Of a stretch of DNA of 64,000 nucleotides, positions 35,389-47,434 are shown piece by piece. The notes below the pieces were generated by a model. That model searched no databases, was not told the DNA's origin, and saw nothing but the letters and a program-made list of their open reading frames with translations. The DNA is from Adiantum capillus-veneris. Taxonomy: Eukaryota; Streptophyta; Polypodiopsida; Polypodiales; Pteridaceae. Numbering within the stretch: the first letter of the stretch is position 1; each line of letters begins with the position of its first letter. The translations under genes were made by a program, and so were the position numbers. Location: NCBI GenBank assembly GCA_014529385.2, contig CM043945.1, forward strand, positions 147,030,241-147,094,240. Reading direction: 5' to 3'.

Positions 35389-38300
35389 CTAGTCCACCTG
35401 CACTCCCAAGTCCTCAAGTAATGTGCGTAGCCAAGCTACCTCGCACGCCGCAAATACTGCACCTCTGTACTCGACCTCTATGCTCGATAAAGCAACCGTA
35501 GGCTGCTTTTTGCTGCTCCAAGTAACAACAACACTCCCAGAAGAGAACATGAAGCCACTCGTAGATCTCCTATCAACAATGCTACCTGCCCAATCTGCAT
35601 CTCTATACCCATACAATGCTAATGGTGCATCTCCTGCATAGAACAATGCGTAGTCAAGAGTACCTTGCACATACCTAAGTGTGTGTCGTACTCCATCCAA
35701 ATGTGTCTTCCTCGGAAGCTGCATGAAGTGACTCTCCAAGCCTACTGTGTAGCTCAAATCTGGCCTCGTGATAGTCAAGTAGATTAGACTACCCAAAATC
35801 TTCCTGTACATGTTGACATCCTCAACAACATCACCCTTCTCTGCACTCAGCTTTGCATTCACATCCAAGGGAATAGAAATTGGCTTACAATCAGCCATAC
35901 CATACTTTGACAACATGTCCAAAGCATACTGTCTCTGTGATAGCCATACACCCTCTGGAGTCTTGATCACCTCAATGCCAAGAAAGTAGCTCAACTCGCC
36001 TAAATCTTTGATTTCAAACTCCTGTTTGAGAAGACCCTTCACATGGTCAATCTCCATAGCATTGTCACCAACAATAATAAGGTCATCTACATATATGGTA
36101 ATGACCATAATCCCCACATCACTCTCACGTACATAGAGTGAATGATCAGCATGAGCTCTCCTAAAACCAATACTGACAAGATACTTGGCAATCCTGTCAT
36201 ACCATGCTCTAGAGCCCTGCTTCAAACCATACAAAGATTTGAGAAGTCTGCATACATAATCTGGGTAACCTGGATCGACATAACCAGGTGGCTGATCCAT
36301 ATACACTTCCTCTTACAACTCACCATTCAAGAAGGTATTCTTTACATCCATTTGATGCATAATCCATCCTCTAGATGCAGCCACTGCTATGACAACTCTC
36401 ACAGTCGTCATCTTTGCCACTGGAGCAAAGGTCTCCTCATAGTCTATGCCATACGTCTATGCATAACCCTTTGCGACCAGCCTTGCCTTGTGACGCTCAA
36501 TGTTGCCATCAGCCTTATGCTTGGTTTTATACACCCATTTATAGACAATAGCTTTTTTGCCACTTGGCAATGGCACCAACTCCCATGTGTCATTTGCTTC
36601 CAATGCAGCCATCTCTTCATTCATTGCATCATCTCAATGCACATTTCCAACTGCATCCTCAAAACATGTGGGCTCCACATCCTGTATCACCTTACCCATG
36701 TAGGCTTGGTGATGCGCTAGATACCCATCATAAGTCAATTTATGAACTGGATTTTTGACTCTATTAGATCTGCGCGGTCCTGGGTCACTCCTTTTCCCTC
36801 TAGCATCTTCTTGTACTTTCCTTACACCAAATGTCCTGACAGCCGGAATTCCAAATTCCTCATCAAGACTTTGTTCAGAACCATCTGAATCCATGTCTAC
36901 ATGTGAAAAACCTGATGATCCATCAGCCATAAAGGGAGGTTCATCAACCTTTTCCTTTCCTTTTCATGATACATTCCCTGTACCTGTTGGTGGAGTAACA
37001 TGCGTACGTAGTCTACCATTCCATGGTTTCTCAACAGAGCCACGAGAAGAGGACTCTTGTGGTCCACTCAAAACCTGTGACTGTGGCCTCACATTTTGTA
37101 CAACCACATCATCTTTTACATCAGCCCCAATAGTGCCATGTGCATTACTGTACCAGCTGCTCATCTCATCAAAGACTACATCTCTGCTCACTCGTAATTC
37201 TCGTGTAGTAGGATTGTAGCACCTGTACCCCTTTTGTTCAAGGGAATATCCCACAAGAATACATTTCTCTGCTTTAGGATCCAATTTCCTACGCAACTCA
37301 TCTGGTACATGCACGTAAGCTATGCAGCCAAACACTTTCAAGTGTGCCAAATCAGGCTTTGTACCTGTAAACTTTTCCTCAGGTGTTACAACCGCAGCTG
37401 TAGGTGTCCTGTTCACAATGTACACAACTGTATTTACGGCTTCAGCCCAGAAATGATGAACGTGCAACCTCTGCAATGTGCCTATTTTTCCTTTCTGCGA
37501 CCCCATTCTGTTGTGGAGTATATCTGCATGTAAACTGCCTGTGTATACCATGCATTCGCAGAAAATCTGAAAAATCATTGGAGAAGTACTCTCCCCCTCC
37601 ATCTAACCTCAACGTCTTGATTTGCATATCTGTCTCCTTCTCAATCATGACTTTGAAGTCTTGAAAGTGACCAAACACTTCACTTTTGTTACGCATGAAG
37701 TAGACCCATACTTTCCTTGTATGGTCATCAATGAAAAAGACATAATACCTGCAACCATGTATACTTGCAGTATCGGTTGGACCCCAAACATCTGTGTGCA
37801 CCACCTCAAGTGGCTTTTTACATACATTGCGCTTATGTGGAAATGAGCCCTTTGACTGTTTTCCAAACTGGCATGCTGCACACACTTTATGCATACCATC
37901 CACCTTGAATTTGGGCAAACCTTTTACAATCTGTTTTGATTGCATACTGCGCAATCTCTGCTGATTGACATGGGCAATGCGTTTGTGCCAAATGTCAACA
38001 TCAGCCACAACACCTGTGCCCTGTGCAAATAATGTAGCTTTTACCTCAGGCATGTCTACATTCAGCGTAAACATTCTGCCCACACATTTGCCCTCTGTGA
38101 TCAGCTTACAGCTATTCTGGAAATCTTCTACATAACAACCATTTGGATTGAAGCGAACCTGCAAACCCTGCTCAACCATTTGTCCAACAGAAACAAGATT
38201 CTTTGTAATGTTTGGGACATGAAGTACATCTGCTAAGTACTTTGATTTCCCACTTTTCGTATTTAGAGGTATGTCCCCTACATGAGCAATGAGGTGAGCT

Positions 38301-39424
38301 GTGTCATCTCCTGTCTGCACATAGCCTGACACATCTGGTTTGCGCATATCTCTAAACCACTCTCCACGAGACGTCATGTGATTAGAGGCACCTGAATCCA
38401 CATGCCAAACATCATCTTGGGTGGAATTCTCTGCAGTCATTGTATTCATTACATGCTGCATAACAAACATGCGCTCGTTTTTGCTATCATCTGCATCTCT
38501 GCTAGTAGATGCATAGTTGCCCTGTTCTCTCTTTCCACTTGCTTTTCCCTTTGGACAGTCACATGACATGTGACCTCTTTCACCACAAGTCCAACATTCT
38601 CTGCTATCTGGAGTATGTTGCTGCCTGCTTGATCCTGCACCACGACTTCTTTGACTCCCCCTGCCTTGAGACTGGTTTCCCCTGCCACCTGTATTGTTTT
38701 GATTTGATTGACCTTCCAGAAATTGGCCCCTGCAACCCCTTGGGCCCCGACCACGACCTCTACCTCTACCTCTGTTGGAGTTAGAATAGAAGGCCTGTTC
38801 AGAATTATTTCTGCCATTAGAAGAAGATGTGTCAAGGTTCTTCTCCTCAAGAATAAGCATAGAAATCAAATCTTGGAACACGGGGATGTCGTCTCTTGTA
38901 TTCATGGAAGACCTAAAATGTACATACTCATCTCCTAGACCATCCAAGCATGCACGGACAATGTCATCGTCTTCCACTGAGACTTTAATAGATCCAAGAG
39001 CCTCAATGATACTCTTGATCTTCAAGGCATAATCATTGATTGAGAGGTTGTTCCTCTTAACTTGATTTAGCTCCGACTTTAGTTGAAGCTTCCTGGACTT
39101 GGTGTTCACCTCGAACACTCTGCCTAAGTTTCTCCATGCAATGGCGGGGGTTTCAGCATCCTGTAGATAGCCCATCATGCCATCTGTGATGCTCATAGAA
39201 ATCCAATACATCACTTTGCTCTGGCCTTGTTGCCAGTCCCTCAAAGCTTTCCTTTGTTCTGCTGTAGCATTTGCCTCGGGAATCTCTGGTTCCTTTTCAT
39301 TGTCTCCTTCTTCATAGTCCCAATAACCTTTTCCTTTTAGGAAATTTGTTATTCTGAACTTCCATACAGGGTAGTTATTTTTCTCAAGCTTCTCAGTAAC
39401 AATCTGACTGAAACCATCAGACAT
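35389..39424 (-). pseudogene. copia-B gag-pol polyprotein, broken
   Basis: Minus frame from ATG 39424 (MSDGFSQIVTEKLEKNNYPVW). The order is gag; a Gly/Arg-rich segment; CCHC knuckle CWTCGERGHMSCDC; protease DSGASNHMTS; integrase with GAG_pre-integrase (WHKRIAHVN), HTDVWGP, LRLDGGGEY and AERKNRHIAEV; then RT (VYKWVYKTKHK, KDTFLN-like [30 protein letters not shown]) and RNase H (RDADWAGSIVDRRSTSG, ALSSIEVEYR). Breaks are a deletion/frameshift after AEVAR near 37470, then TGA near 36637, TAG near 36460 and TAA near 36315. The last two replace Gln codons (CAG, CAA) usual at those positions. RNase H continues in frame past 35389 toward the polypurine tract. Confidence 0.95.
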
Positions 39425-39666
39425 CTTGAAGCACTAAGACAAAATAGCTGCAATCTGCAAAAACGTGCAAATCTGTTGAACCTGCTATCGTGGTACCTGT
39501 AACGCTTTCTACACTCAACGAGTGTCCACAATCAAGCGTACATACAACCACTATACTTGTACAGTAAATCTCTGTATACTGCACTTTGGAGACCTGTTCA
39601 GAAACGAAGGGATTGTGATGCTCTTGCTCTCTTAGCCTCTCTTGCATGCACCAGGCTCTGATACCA

Positions 39667-39988
39667 TGTAAAGAATGAGGATGCAAGAGAGCTACACAAG
39701 ACAAGCACAAAGCACACAAAGATGGAAAGCTTCTTCTTCTTCTTCACAGAAAAGAGAGTACAAAATGACTAAGTACTAAAGCTGAAAAGTAGCACATATG
39801 TACATGCGGTCACTAAGTGTGAACTCGCTAGAAGCGTACTAGGTTGGCACTATAAGTGTAGTCCAGCTGTAGAATCAGTGGCAGAGATCCTCCGTGTCGG
39901 TCACCTAACGCGCCAGTGAGTAAATGCCGTAAGCGGCCAAGACCCGTAGTGGATGCCAGCTCAAGGTGTAGAGCTCGACATCTCAACA
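39667..39988 (-). repeat. 5' LTR of copia-B
   Basis: 322 bp, next to the minus-strand primer-binding site at about 39654-39666. It differs from the other LTR mainly in a cluster near 39870-39900. Confidence 0.95.
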
Positions 39989-39993
39989 ATCCA

Positions 39994-40620
39994 TAATAAA
40001 TTGGCTTCCTATCACCCACAAGCAAATGGACAAGCTGAGCATACGAATAAAAATTCTTAGCTCGATATTGATTAAATTGGTTAGTTCAAGACGGACAAAT
40101 TGGGAAATGAATCTACATGCCGCTCTATGGGCTTATAAAGTTTCATTCAAAACAGCTTTAAATGCTACACCCTTTAACCTTGTTTATGGTCTTGATGCGA
40201 TACTGCCGATAGAATTTCTATTGCCCACATTAAGGGTTGGCTAAGGATCTTGAGTGGATTTGACATGAACTTTCAGAGAGGATAGAAGATTTAGAAAAGC
40301 TTGATGAGCAAAGGCTAACCTACTGTAGCTCACATCTATGCACAAAAGCAGAAACAAAAATAGTTTTTTGATTCCCATCTAGTCACAAAATCTTCATAGT
40401 CTATTCCCTTAAGCAACACATTCCCAAGTTTAAGAAAAAGGGAAACAGACCGTTTATCATTGAAGATGTATCTCCGAGTGGAGCAGTTAAGTTGTCCACC
40501 CTAGATGGTGAACCAATGGCTAATTGGATTAGTGGATGTCATTTAAAGAAATATAATTTGCCACTAACCAATGAATTGCTAGAAAAGATGCATGCAGCAA
40601 AGAAAAGAAAGATAAAATGA
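39994..40620 (+). pseudogene. Gypsy-like element 2: 3' half of integrase
   Basis: This continues the integrase across the copia-B insertion. Visible are YHPQANGQAE with the catalytic Glu (frameshift near 40050), then MNLHAALWAYKVSFKTALNATPFNLVYG and LPIEFLLPTLR. After more breaks comes the C-terminal segment with LKQHIPKFKKKGNRPFIIED, STLDGEPMANWI and HLKKY, which resembles the GPY/F-type tail of gypsy integrases. Stop at about 40618. Confidence 0.88.
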
Positions 40621-40761
40621 TAGCAGGCCATTGATGAATCCCAAGAGGAAGCTCGGCTTTGAGTACTCAAAAGGAAAGCTGCTCTCAAAAATCAACAAAT
40701 ACCTATTCCCATCAACACTCCGGAACTAGATGATCGACTATGGGAATTACAGAAAGATGCA

Positions 40762-41030
40762 ATGTCAAGAGATGATGAATGGTTAGATGGAATGGACCTT
40801 CCCATCAAAGTACAGCGGAACAATCATAGCACACATGCATTGGTCAATATAGGAGCCCGAGTAAATGCAGTCAGTTATTCCACGTACAAGAAAACAACAA
40901 GTCAGTCTTTGACAGTAGGAAATCAACTATTAAAGGATGCAACAAAAATCCAACACCAACACTGGGAGTAGTCAACTTAAATGTGATAGTACATGAGGAA
41001 TCCCAATCCTCGAGCGAGTACTTCCAAGAG
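40762..41030 (+). pseudogene. Retropepsin-like domain downstream of integrase (element 2)
   Basis: An open frame with WLDGMDLPIKVQ, then HALVNIGARVNAVSYSTY, similar to the DTGA/DSGA active-site region of retroviral-type aspartic proteases (usually ALVDTGAxxNVIS). The catalytic Asp position is Asn here. The segment aligns by eye with 58663-58229 of element 3 (WIGGMDLRIMLQ, ALVEIGARENVVNYSTF), which also lies 3' of its integrase. It is cut short by a stop at 40971 and then degenerates. Placing the protease after integrase is not the order known for plant gypsy elements. Confidence 0.62.
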
Positions 41031-41226
41031 AACAAGAAACCGAGCGAGTATAAGCAGTGAAAAAAATTAGTTCAAGATCTCAATAGTTACTATATAGAGT
41101 ATAGTGTAGCAAAGTAACCATGCATCTCAAATAGTCTCAAAAAAAAAATCCATACTCTTCCTTTAATGTGTTCACACACATTAAAATAGTCTCAAACAAA
41201 AGAGCCATACTCTTCCTTTAATGTGT

Positions 41227-41602
41227 TCACAAACACATTGATACAGAGTCATATCCTTCATTCTGAACCATTTTGTTGAGCATACTCCAAAATTCTATTT
41301 GTGCAAACTTATTCTCCATGGTAAATTCACATGTTGCAATTGTCATAAGTTTGTGCACAAATAGATCAAAGGATGGTAACTCAAATGCCACATGTCCATC
41401 ATAATGCATAGGTAGCTCTTGAACTTGAATGATATCCTTTGCTTGCTTCAGTGCCATGTGTAGGCTGCTTTGTGAAGGCATTGCATGTAGTATACCAACT
41501 ACTTTGGAGGGGCCATCGGACTATTACTAGTGTGTCCTTCATTCCAATGCCTTGTGTGAGTTCAATAGCAAATTCAAACCTTCTAGAATTGACATTGGCC
41601 AT
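41227..41602 (-). pseudogene. Unrecognised protein remnant, frameshifted
   Basis: The minus-strand ATG at 41602 starts MANVNSRRFEFAIELTQGIG, open to about 41490. The better continuation is in another frame (MPSQSSLHMALKQAKDIIQ to ENKFAQIEFWSMLNKMVQNE), ending at 41227. The composition looks protein-like, but I recognise no family. It may be a chance open frame. Confidence 0.25.
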
Positions 41603-42633
41603 GATTGAGAAGGAAGATTTATTCACCACCACTAGCAAGTTCAATAGCCTTTATCTTCACCTACTGTCCCATTAGAGTTAATGTATAAAAATTGAATGCA
41701 TTAGTTATTTCATGATGTTGTATCACTAAAGAGATAGAAAGTGCATAGATGCTATCGTCAAAAATAAGAACAATCTTGTGGCCACATTGTCATCTATAAA
41801 TAGTTACATGTGCCTAGCCATGGTTGATTGCAAAACTCCAAAAAAATCTTTTCGAGCAATCCTAAAAAAGGGCAAAACCCCACAAGGTAGATAGAACTTA
41901 AATCATAATAAAGACATTTAGCATCAAATTACATATTATAATATATCTATCATTGTCTCTAAACTTCTAAAGCATTCCTTATGGAGACTTTAATCATCCA
42001 CCCTTATATTAACTCCTTGATTATCCAAGGTCATATATGATCCCTCCTCTGAATCACAGCTTGTGGTCATCAATATTAAAGCCATGGTAGATGCTTGGTG
42101 GACAAGTAAAAGTGTGTGTGTGTGTGTGTGTGTGTGTGCACGTGCAATGTCGACGTCTTGGAGGAGGGAGGAGGGTTCTTCCATATATAATATTATGGCA
42201 AGTGCTTCTAGGGAAGTTGCAGAAGAAGTAGATTTGGTAGATTGTATTGGTAAGTTGGAGCCAATATGAACAATGTGTATTTACAATCTTTGGTGCTAGA
42301 TTGTACCTTATTGAAATTGGAGATAATTTATTTTGGGTGAGTGACTCCATTTTGTCTAGCTCGCAAAAAATATCTTTCAGCGTATATTCATGACACTTGA
42401 GAAACAAAGAGGAAGAGGAAAATATCCTTCACATCACATACTTGAGAAGAAAAGTTTTCATAGACTATGGACTCTTTTAGAGTTTTCATGGTGAGTTGAA
42501 AAGAGGAGGCCCCAATCACGAGGACTTTGTGGCCAAGGGCGGGAGAGGTGATGAAGATCACAAGGTACTATCGACATGAACAATAATCACCACTTGCATG
42601 CAATTTTTCAGCGAGAACAAAGATGAAGAGTTT

Positions 42634-42722
<89 letters not shown>
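42634..42722. repeat. (GT)n(GA)n microsatellite
   Basis: About 17 GT units followed by about 27 GA units, the same GT-to-GA order as at 13397. No LINE terminus adjoins it, so it is an empty example of the kind of site the LINEs flank. Confidence 0.95.
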
Positions 42723-42728
<6 letters not shown>

Positions 42729-42950
42729 GTTGATCTTCCACAGTTACGGGATCACAGCCAAGGAATATTTTCTAAAAAAACCAGCCTTTTTAGTCGCGCG
42801 TCAAAAATGACTTTGATGCGCCGATGCCCTTGTTGAGCAATCCCTACCTCCACCTTCTTCTAGAGTTCCACAAAAGTGGACCTGACTCCGCCACTGGGCA
42901 GCGAGCTCTTCATGGAAGGGGTGTGCATGCTCTCAACCAATCTAGCCAAT

Positions 42951-42952
<2 letters not shown>

Positions 42953-43000
<48 letters not shown>
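42953..43000. repeat. (CT)n microsatellite
   Basis: About 23 CT units with no transposon at either edge. Confidence 0.95.
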
Positions 43001-43002
<2 letters not shown>

Positions 43003-43150
43003 GCGCCGCCTCTATAAGTCACTCACAATGCTCCAAAAAAACCTAGGTTAAGTGTAACCCCACCTACAAATTTTGAGATTTGCCTCAGTTGAAGCTGAGA
43101 AAACCTCCAAAATTTGAAAAAAAATAGTGTAAATTGGTATAAAGCTTGGA

Positions 43151-43495
43151 GTGTGGACTCCCTTACAGAGTGTAGACGGCGCTATTGCAAGCTTTGACAT
43201 TGCAGTGAAGATGCCCAACGATGCTTTGGAGGCAATCCAAGTGAACAAGCATTGGACTCTCAGTAATGTTCGAGAACATTTGGTTATTATGGGTTTTGAG
43301 GCCCTTCAACAAGCACAATTTCGTTTACAAGGTCACAAGGTGAGAATCCTTCCACCACATTTTCAATACATCATGGTTTGTCGATCATTAGATGCTTATT
43401 GTAATGAATGTCCGCAGATTGGGAAGAGAATGGAAGACAAATTGAAGGTCGAGGAGGACTGGGGGATAGATGGAACTATGCTATCGATCTTATAA
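43151..43495 (+). CDS. Hypothetical protein or exon, unrecognised
   Basis: An open frame of about 95-115 residues; the first ATG is at 43211, though the frame is open from 43151 and an upstream exon is possible. It reads as a folded domain (WTLSNVREHLVIMGFEALQ, FRLQGHKVRILPPHF) followed by CRSLDAYCNECPQIG and an acidic end, stop at 43495. The strand-turn-helix look of the first part suggests a ubiquitin-like or Ras-binding-like fold, but that is only an impression. It lies about 150 bp upstream of the TATA box of the next gene, on the same strand. Confidence 0.35.
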   Translation: MWTPLQSVDGAIASFDIAVKMPNDALEAIQVNKHWTLSNVREHLVIMGFEALQQAQFRLQGHKVRILPPHFQYIMVCRSLDAYCNECPQIGKRMEDKLKVEEDWGIDGTMLSIL

Positions 43496-43651
43496 CTTTG
43501 TAACTCTTGCAATTTTCATATTGATCCCCACTGTAATTAACATGATTTGCTTCGGCAAATCATGCCTTTGAATATAATTTTTTGCATTGGGATGAGAAAT
43601 CATTTTTTGGTGAAAGTGGCTTTTTTTTTATGTCTTAAAAAAAGGGTCCAT

Positions 43652-43659
43652 TATAAAAG
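43652..43659 (+). promoter_or_regulatory. TATA box of the 43741 gene
   Basis: TATAAAAG lies 89 bp before the ATG at 43741, so a start site near 43685 and a ~55-bp leader are plausible. The leader is CT-rich (CTCCTCCACTCTCTATCC). Confidence 0.55.
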
Positions 43660-43740
43660 GGGGGGCATCTAACTCATTCACTATTTTCACTTTTGCAACT
43701 CTTGAGCTCCTCCACTCTCTATCCACACCCCAGGTTAGAC

Positions 43741-45317
43741 ATGGATGCTGCCACAGCCTCTGCATCTGCACCCACATCCACCCCTTTGTCACGCTTCATC
43801 CTCTTCCTCGAGGACACCAAATACAAAGGGAAGTTGGACCTCCACACCTTTTTTACTCGTCTCCCTGACCTTGACGCAAAAGTTTCCCTTCACATGGATG
43901 CATTTGAGGAGATTTCTACGTTCATGGAGGAGCACATCATAAAATATTCTGTATCTATCCCCCCACATGCAGGGATCTGGGTGCCTTGCGATCTTTTGCG
44001 CTATATACACAAAGGTGATCGCCCATTCTCCAAGCGGTTGCAACGATTCCAAGAAATTGCAACCGATGCAGGCCATTACTTGGACGAGCAAGCCCCTGGG
44101 GTGTCAGCGCTCAAGAAGCGCAAGTTGGGGGTGGAGTACCTTTCTCGGCTCGCAACATTTATCTTCTTGGTGAGCGAGGAACCTGATTTGGAGGAGCTCC
44201 GCTTACCACACCTTCAAGTTGGGTCCTTTATCAAGGACACCAAGGATCAGCAGGTTATCCCCATGAACCCTGCAGCGGAAGGAAAAGCACACCGGCTCGA
44301 GTACCCTAGGGGTCTTGAGGAAGTGGTTGAGAAATCCATAGTTGCGGCTGGCCCTAGTGACACTCCAGTGCCACTACCACTGACGGATGTGGCAATCCCA
44401 GAGGTAGAAATCAGCCGCTTCTCCTCAGTGTTAGTGGATGGGGAGGAGTATGTGTTCCTGCATGATTTGGAAAAAGAATTTGGCCTGTGCATGGATGAAT
44501 GCTTGAGCGTGCTATGCAACAATAGCAAATGTCCCTTAGACAATACGCCAGATGCCCTAGAAAGCAAGCTCTTGCCAGATGGGGACTCTGTTGCTGACAC
44601 TATTGCAGTTGTATGTGCGGAGGTCCTGACAGCAGAGCAGTTGCACGTGGCTGATGAAGATTTCCAAGCCACCCAAGCCAAGGTTGAGGCTGCTAGGATG
44701 CCTATGCCATTATGCGACCTCCCATCTGATGATCCAAAGCTTGTATCTGTGGTGCATGGGAGCATTGACTTGGATACAAAGGGAAACAGGGAGGAGGACA
44801 ACAAGGAGCAGGAGGTAAACTCTATCCTAATTTTCATGTTACTATTTTATCCTTCATTGTCTTTTTCTTTACCTTCATAGGTTTATGACAGGATGTTATG
44901 GAGGTTGATGATTTTGCTGCAAGGACGGGTGGCAAGCGGACGGGCTTTGGACCTCAAGCTTCCCTTGCACATTACCTAGGACAACTCCCCCCTGGCGATG
45001 TGGCCATTATCCATAATGAATTTACTCCCCAAGACCATTTTATGACTTGGTCGTTAAAAGCTTTGAGCAAGTTTTTGTGTTTAAGCACCATTGCTCAAAC
45101 TGCGCATCAAGTGTTCCTAGTGCGTAGATCCCTTGTATACACAACGTTTGGCACTAGCTTTCGTGGTAAAGTGCTTGCCCAGATAGGGATACATGCTTCC
45201 ATTGGATCAACTGACCCAAATGCCATAGCGCAGTCCCTCTTGATTGAGGAGTTTCCTTACGTGCAAACTAGGCGCCAGGAAATGGTCAAAAAAATTATGA
45301 ACTCCTCAGATACATGA
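43741..45317 (+). CDS. Two-exon gene, unrecognised (possible KilA-N/APSES-like segment)
   Basis: ATG 43741 (MDAATASASAP). Exon 1 runs to 44814, then a 77-bp intron (GTAAAC...GACAG, 44815-44891), and exon 2 runs 44892-45317, giving about 500 residues with no internal stop. Using the AG at 44890-44891 joins ...KEQE to DVMEVDDFAAR in frame; the earlier AG at 44879-44880 would lead to a short wrong frame. Residues ~60-120 include GIWVPCDLLRYIHKG and FSKRLQRFQEIA, which faintly recall the GTWVP...L region of KilA-N/APSES DNA-binding domains; this is weak. The middle is acidic. Exon 2 has LAHYLGQLPPGD and LVRRSLVYTTFG, not recognised. It is the cleanest gene model in the window outside LINE copy 2. 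Confidence 0.65.
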
Positions 45318-45454
45318 TGTAAAATCACCGTGCTGGAAGGAATAAAAAATATTTGAAATTGTCTCTCTATATTGCAAATTCTTTTGAATCTGATTTTTCA
45401 ATCTTGAAAATTGTTTCAATTGGTGATATGAATTGTTTTTTGATTGGTGACTTT

Positions 45455-47335
45455 GTTATTTCAAGTTTTGTATGTAATTGCAGTCAATTTCAGTATATTT
45501 GTGCTTTTTAAGTACCCTAGGGGGTAGATTAGCCTATAAGGGGCAAAAAAATGCCTAGCCACAAGGGCGCGCAAATGGCCTATCCATCAGTTTTGGATGG
45601 GCCATTTGCGCACCCTTGTGGCCAGGCATTTTTTTGCCCCTTATAAGCCAATCTACACCCTAGGGTACTTAAAAGCACAAATATACTGCAATGGATTGGT
45701 TTTGCATCATTCATTTAAATGCACCCTTTTCATATGGCAATTCCAGCATATGTTCAGACTCAAGGACACTAGAAAAGCTGAAATCAATTATGAAATGAAT
45801 TTTCCAACACACTATCACCTGCTTTAGCTCTACCTAGTACACCCCTCCACCAAAAAGTCCAATTACATTGGACATTTGAAAAATCCAAATTAATGTTGCA
45901 TAGACACTTGGTTTCACAAATTTGTTTTGATATCCTATAAGGAATTCAAAGCTTGAAATGACCAAAAAAAGGTGTCCACAAGGATCCATGTAAAATATTG
46001 ATGCAAGACCAATAGGTTTTAGTAAATTTGTGCATTTTAAGTACCCTTGCAGGGGGTAGATAAGTCTAAAAGGGGCAGAAAAAGGCCTGGCCACAAGGGC
46101 GCGCAAATGGCCCATCCATCAGTTTTGGATGGGCCATTTGTGCGCCCTTGTGGCCAGGCATTTTTTTGCCCCTTATAAGACAATCTACACCCTAGGGTAC
46201 TTAAAAAGCGCAAATATACTGCAATGGATTGGTTTTGCATCATTCATTTAAATGCACCCTTTTCATATGGCAATTCCAGCATATGTTCAGACTCAAGGAC
46301 ACTAGAAAAGCTGAAATCAATTATGAAATGAATTTTCCAACACACTATCACCTGCTTTAGCTCTACCTAGTACACCCCTCCACCAAAAAGTCCAATTACA
46401 TTGGACATTTGAAAAATCCAAATTAATGTTGCATAGACACTTGGTTTCACAATATGTTATTTGTTTTGATATCCTATAAGGAATTCAAAGCTTGAAATGA
46501 CCAAAAGAAGGTGTCCACAAGGATCCATGTAAAATATTGATGCAAAACTAATAGGTTTTAGTAAATTTGTGTATTTTAAGTACCCTTGGGGGTAGATAAG
46601 CCTAAAAGGGGCAGAAAAAGGCCTGGCCACAAGGGCGCGCAAATGGCTTATCCATCAGTTTTGGATGGGCTATTTGCGCGCCCTTGTGGCCAGGCATTTT
46701 TTTGCCCCTTATAAGCCAATCTACCCCCTAGGGTACTTAAAAAGCACAAATATACTGCAATGGATTGGTTTTGCATCATTCATTTAAATGCACCCTTTTC
46801 ATATGGCAATTCGAGCATATGTTCAGACTCAAGGACACTAGAAAAGCTGAAATCAATTATGAAATGAATTTTCCAGCACACTATCACCTGCTTTAGCTCT
46901 ACCTAGTACACCCCTCCACCAAAAAGTCCAATTACATTGGACATTTGAAAAATCCAAATTAATGTTGCATAGACACTTGGTATCACAATATCTTATTTGT
47001 TTTGATATCCTATAAGGAATTCAAAGCTTGAAATGACCAAAAAATGGTGTCCACAAGGATCCATATAAAATATTGATGCAAAACCAATAGGTTTTAGTAA
47101 ATTTGTGCATTTTAAGTACCCTTGGGGGTAGATAAGCCTAAAAGGGGCAGAAAAAGGCCTGGCCACAAGGGTGCGCAAATGGCCCATCCATCAGTTTTGG
47201 ATGGGCCATTTGCGCGCCCTTGTGGCCAGGCTTTTTTTGGCCCCTTATAGGCTTATCTATCCCCAAAGGTACTTAAAATGCACAAATTTACTGAAATTGA
47301 CTGCAATTTCATACAGAACTTGAAATTACAAAGAT
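45455..47335. repeat. Array of four giant palindromes in ~535-bp tandem units
   Basis: Four long inverted repeats, each about 190 bp with ~90-bp arms, are centred near 45592, 46124, 46660 and 47196 (spacing 532, 536, 536). Arms contain GGGGCA, GGCCTGGCCACAAGGGCGCG and ATGGCCCATCC around a short ATCAGTTTT-type loop. Three near-identical spacers (starting CAATGGATTGGTTTTGCATC) separate them. The outer flanks are also inverted copies of each other (TTTCAAGTTTTGTATG...GCAGTCAATTTCAGTA on the left, its complement at 47285-47335). The array lies between the converging 3' ends of the 43741 gene and the histone-like gene. Transcripts through it would form long hairpins. Confidence 0.93.
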
Positions 47336-47434
47336 AATAGACAGAGTAGACACAACTGTTGATCATATTGTCATTGGAAAGTCAAATCATTACAAAGATA
47401 AGGGTGTGCAATACAAAAAGAGGGATAACTTCGG

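Larger units (their letters stand above)
34813..39988 (-). mobile_element. Ty1/copia element B, complete, TSD ATCCA
   Basis: A 5176-bp copia element with 322-bp LTRs (34813-35134 and 39667-39988) that begin TGTAAAG and end CAACA. It is flanked by the 5-bp duplication ATCCA (34808-34812, 39989-39993). On the minus strand the primer-binding site TGGTATCAGAGCC follows the 39667 LTR, and a polypurine tract (GAGCTCGAGGGGGAG) precedes the other. I count about 11 differences between the LTRs by eye, so the insertion is not brand new. It splits the integrase of gypsy-like element 2. Confidence 0.96.
41031..43150. other. Mostly unassigned spacer with short repeats
   Basis: Holds a two-copy direct repeat of ~62 bp (41125-41245, CCATACTCTTCCTTTAATGTG in both), a possible protein remnant at 41227-41602, and simple repeats: (GT)n at 42111-42139, (GT)n(GA)n at 42634-42722 and (CT)n at 42953-43000. 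No complete gene was recognised. Confidence 0.6.

Noticed and set aside
41227-41602. Functional gene on the minus strand
   Set aside because: Needs a frameshift, has no recognised domain and no promoter; kept only as a low-confidence remnant.
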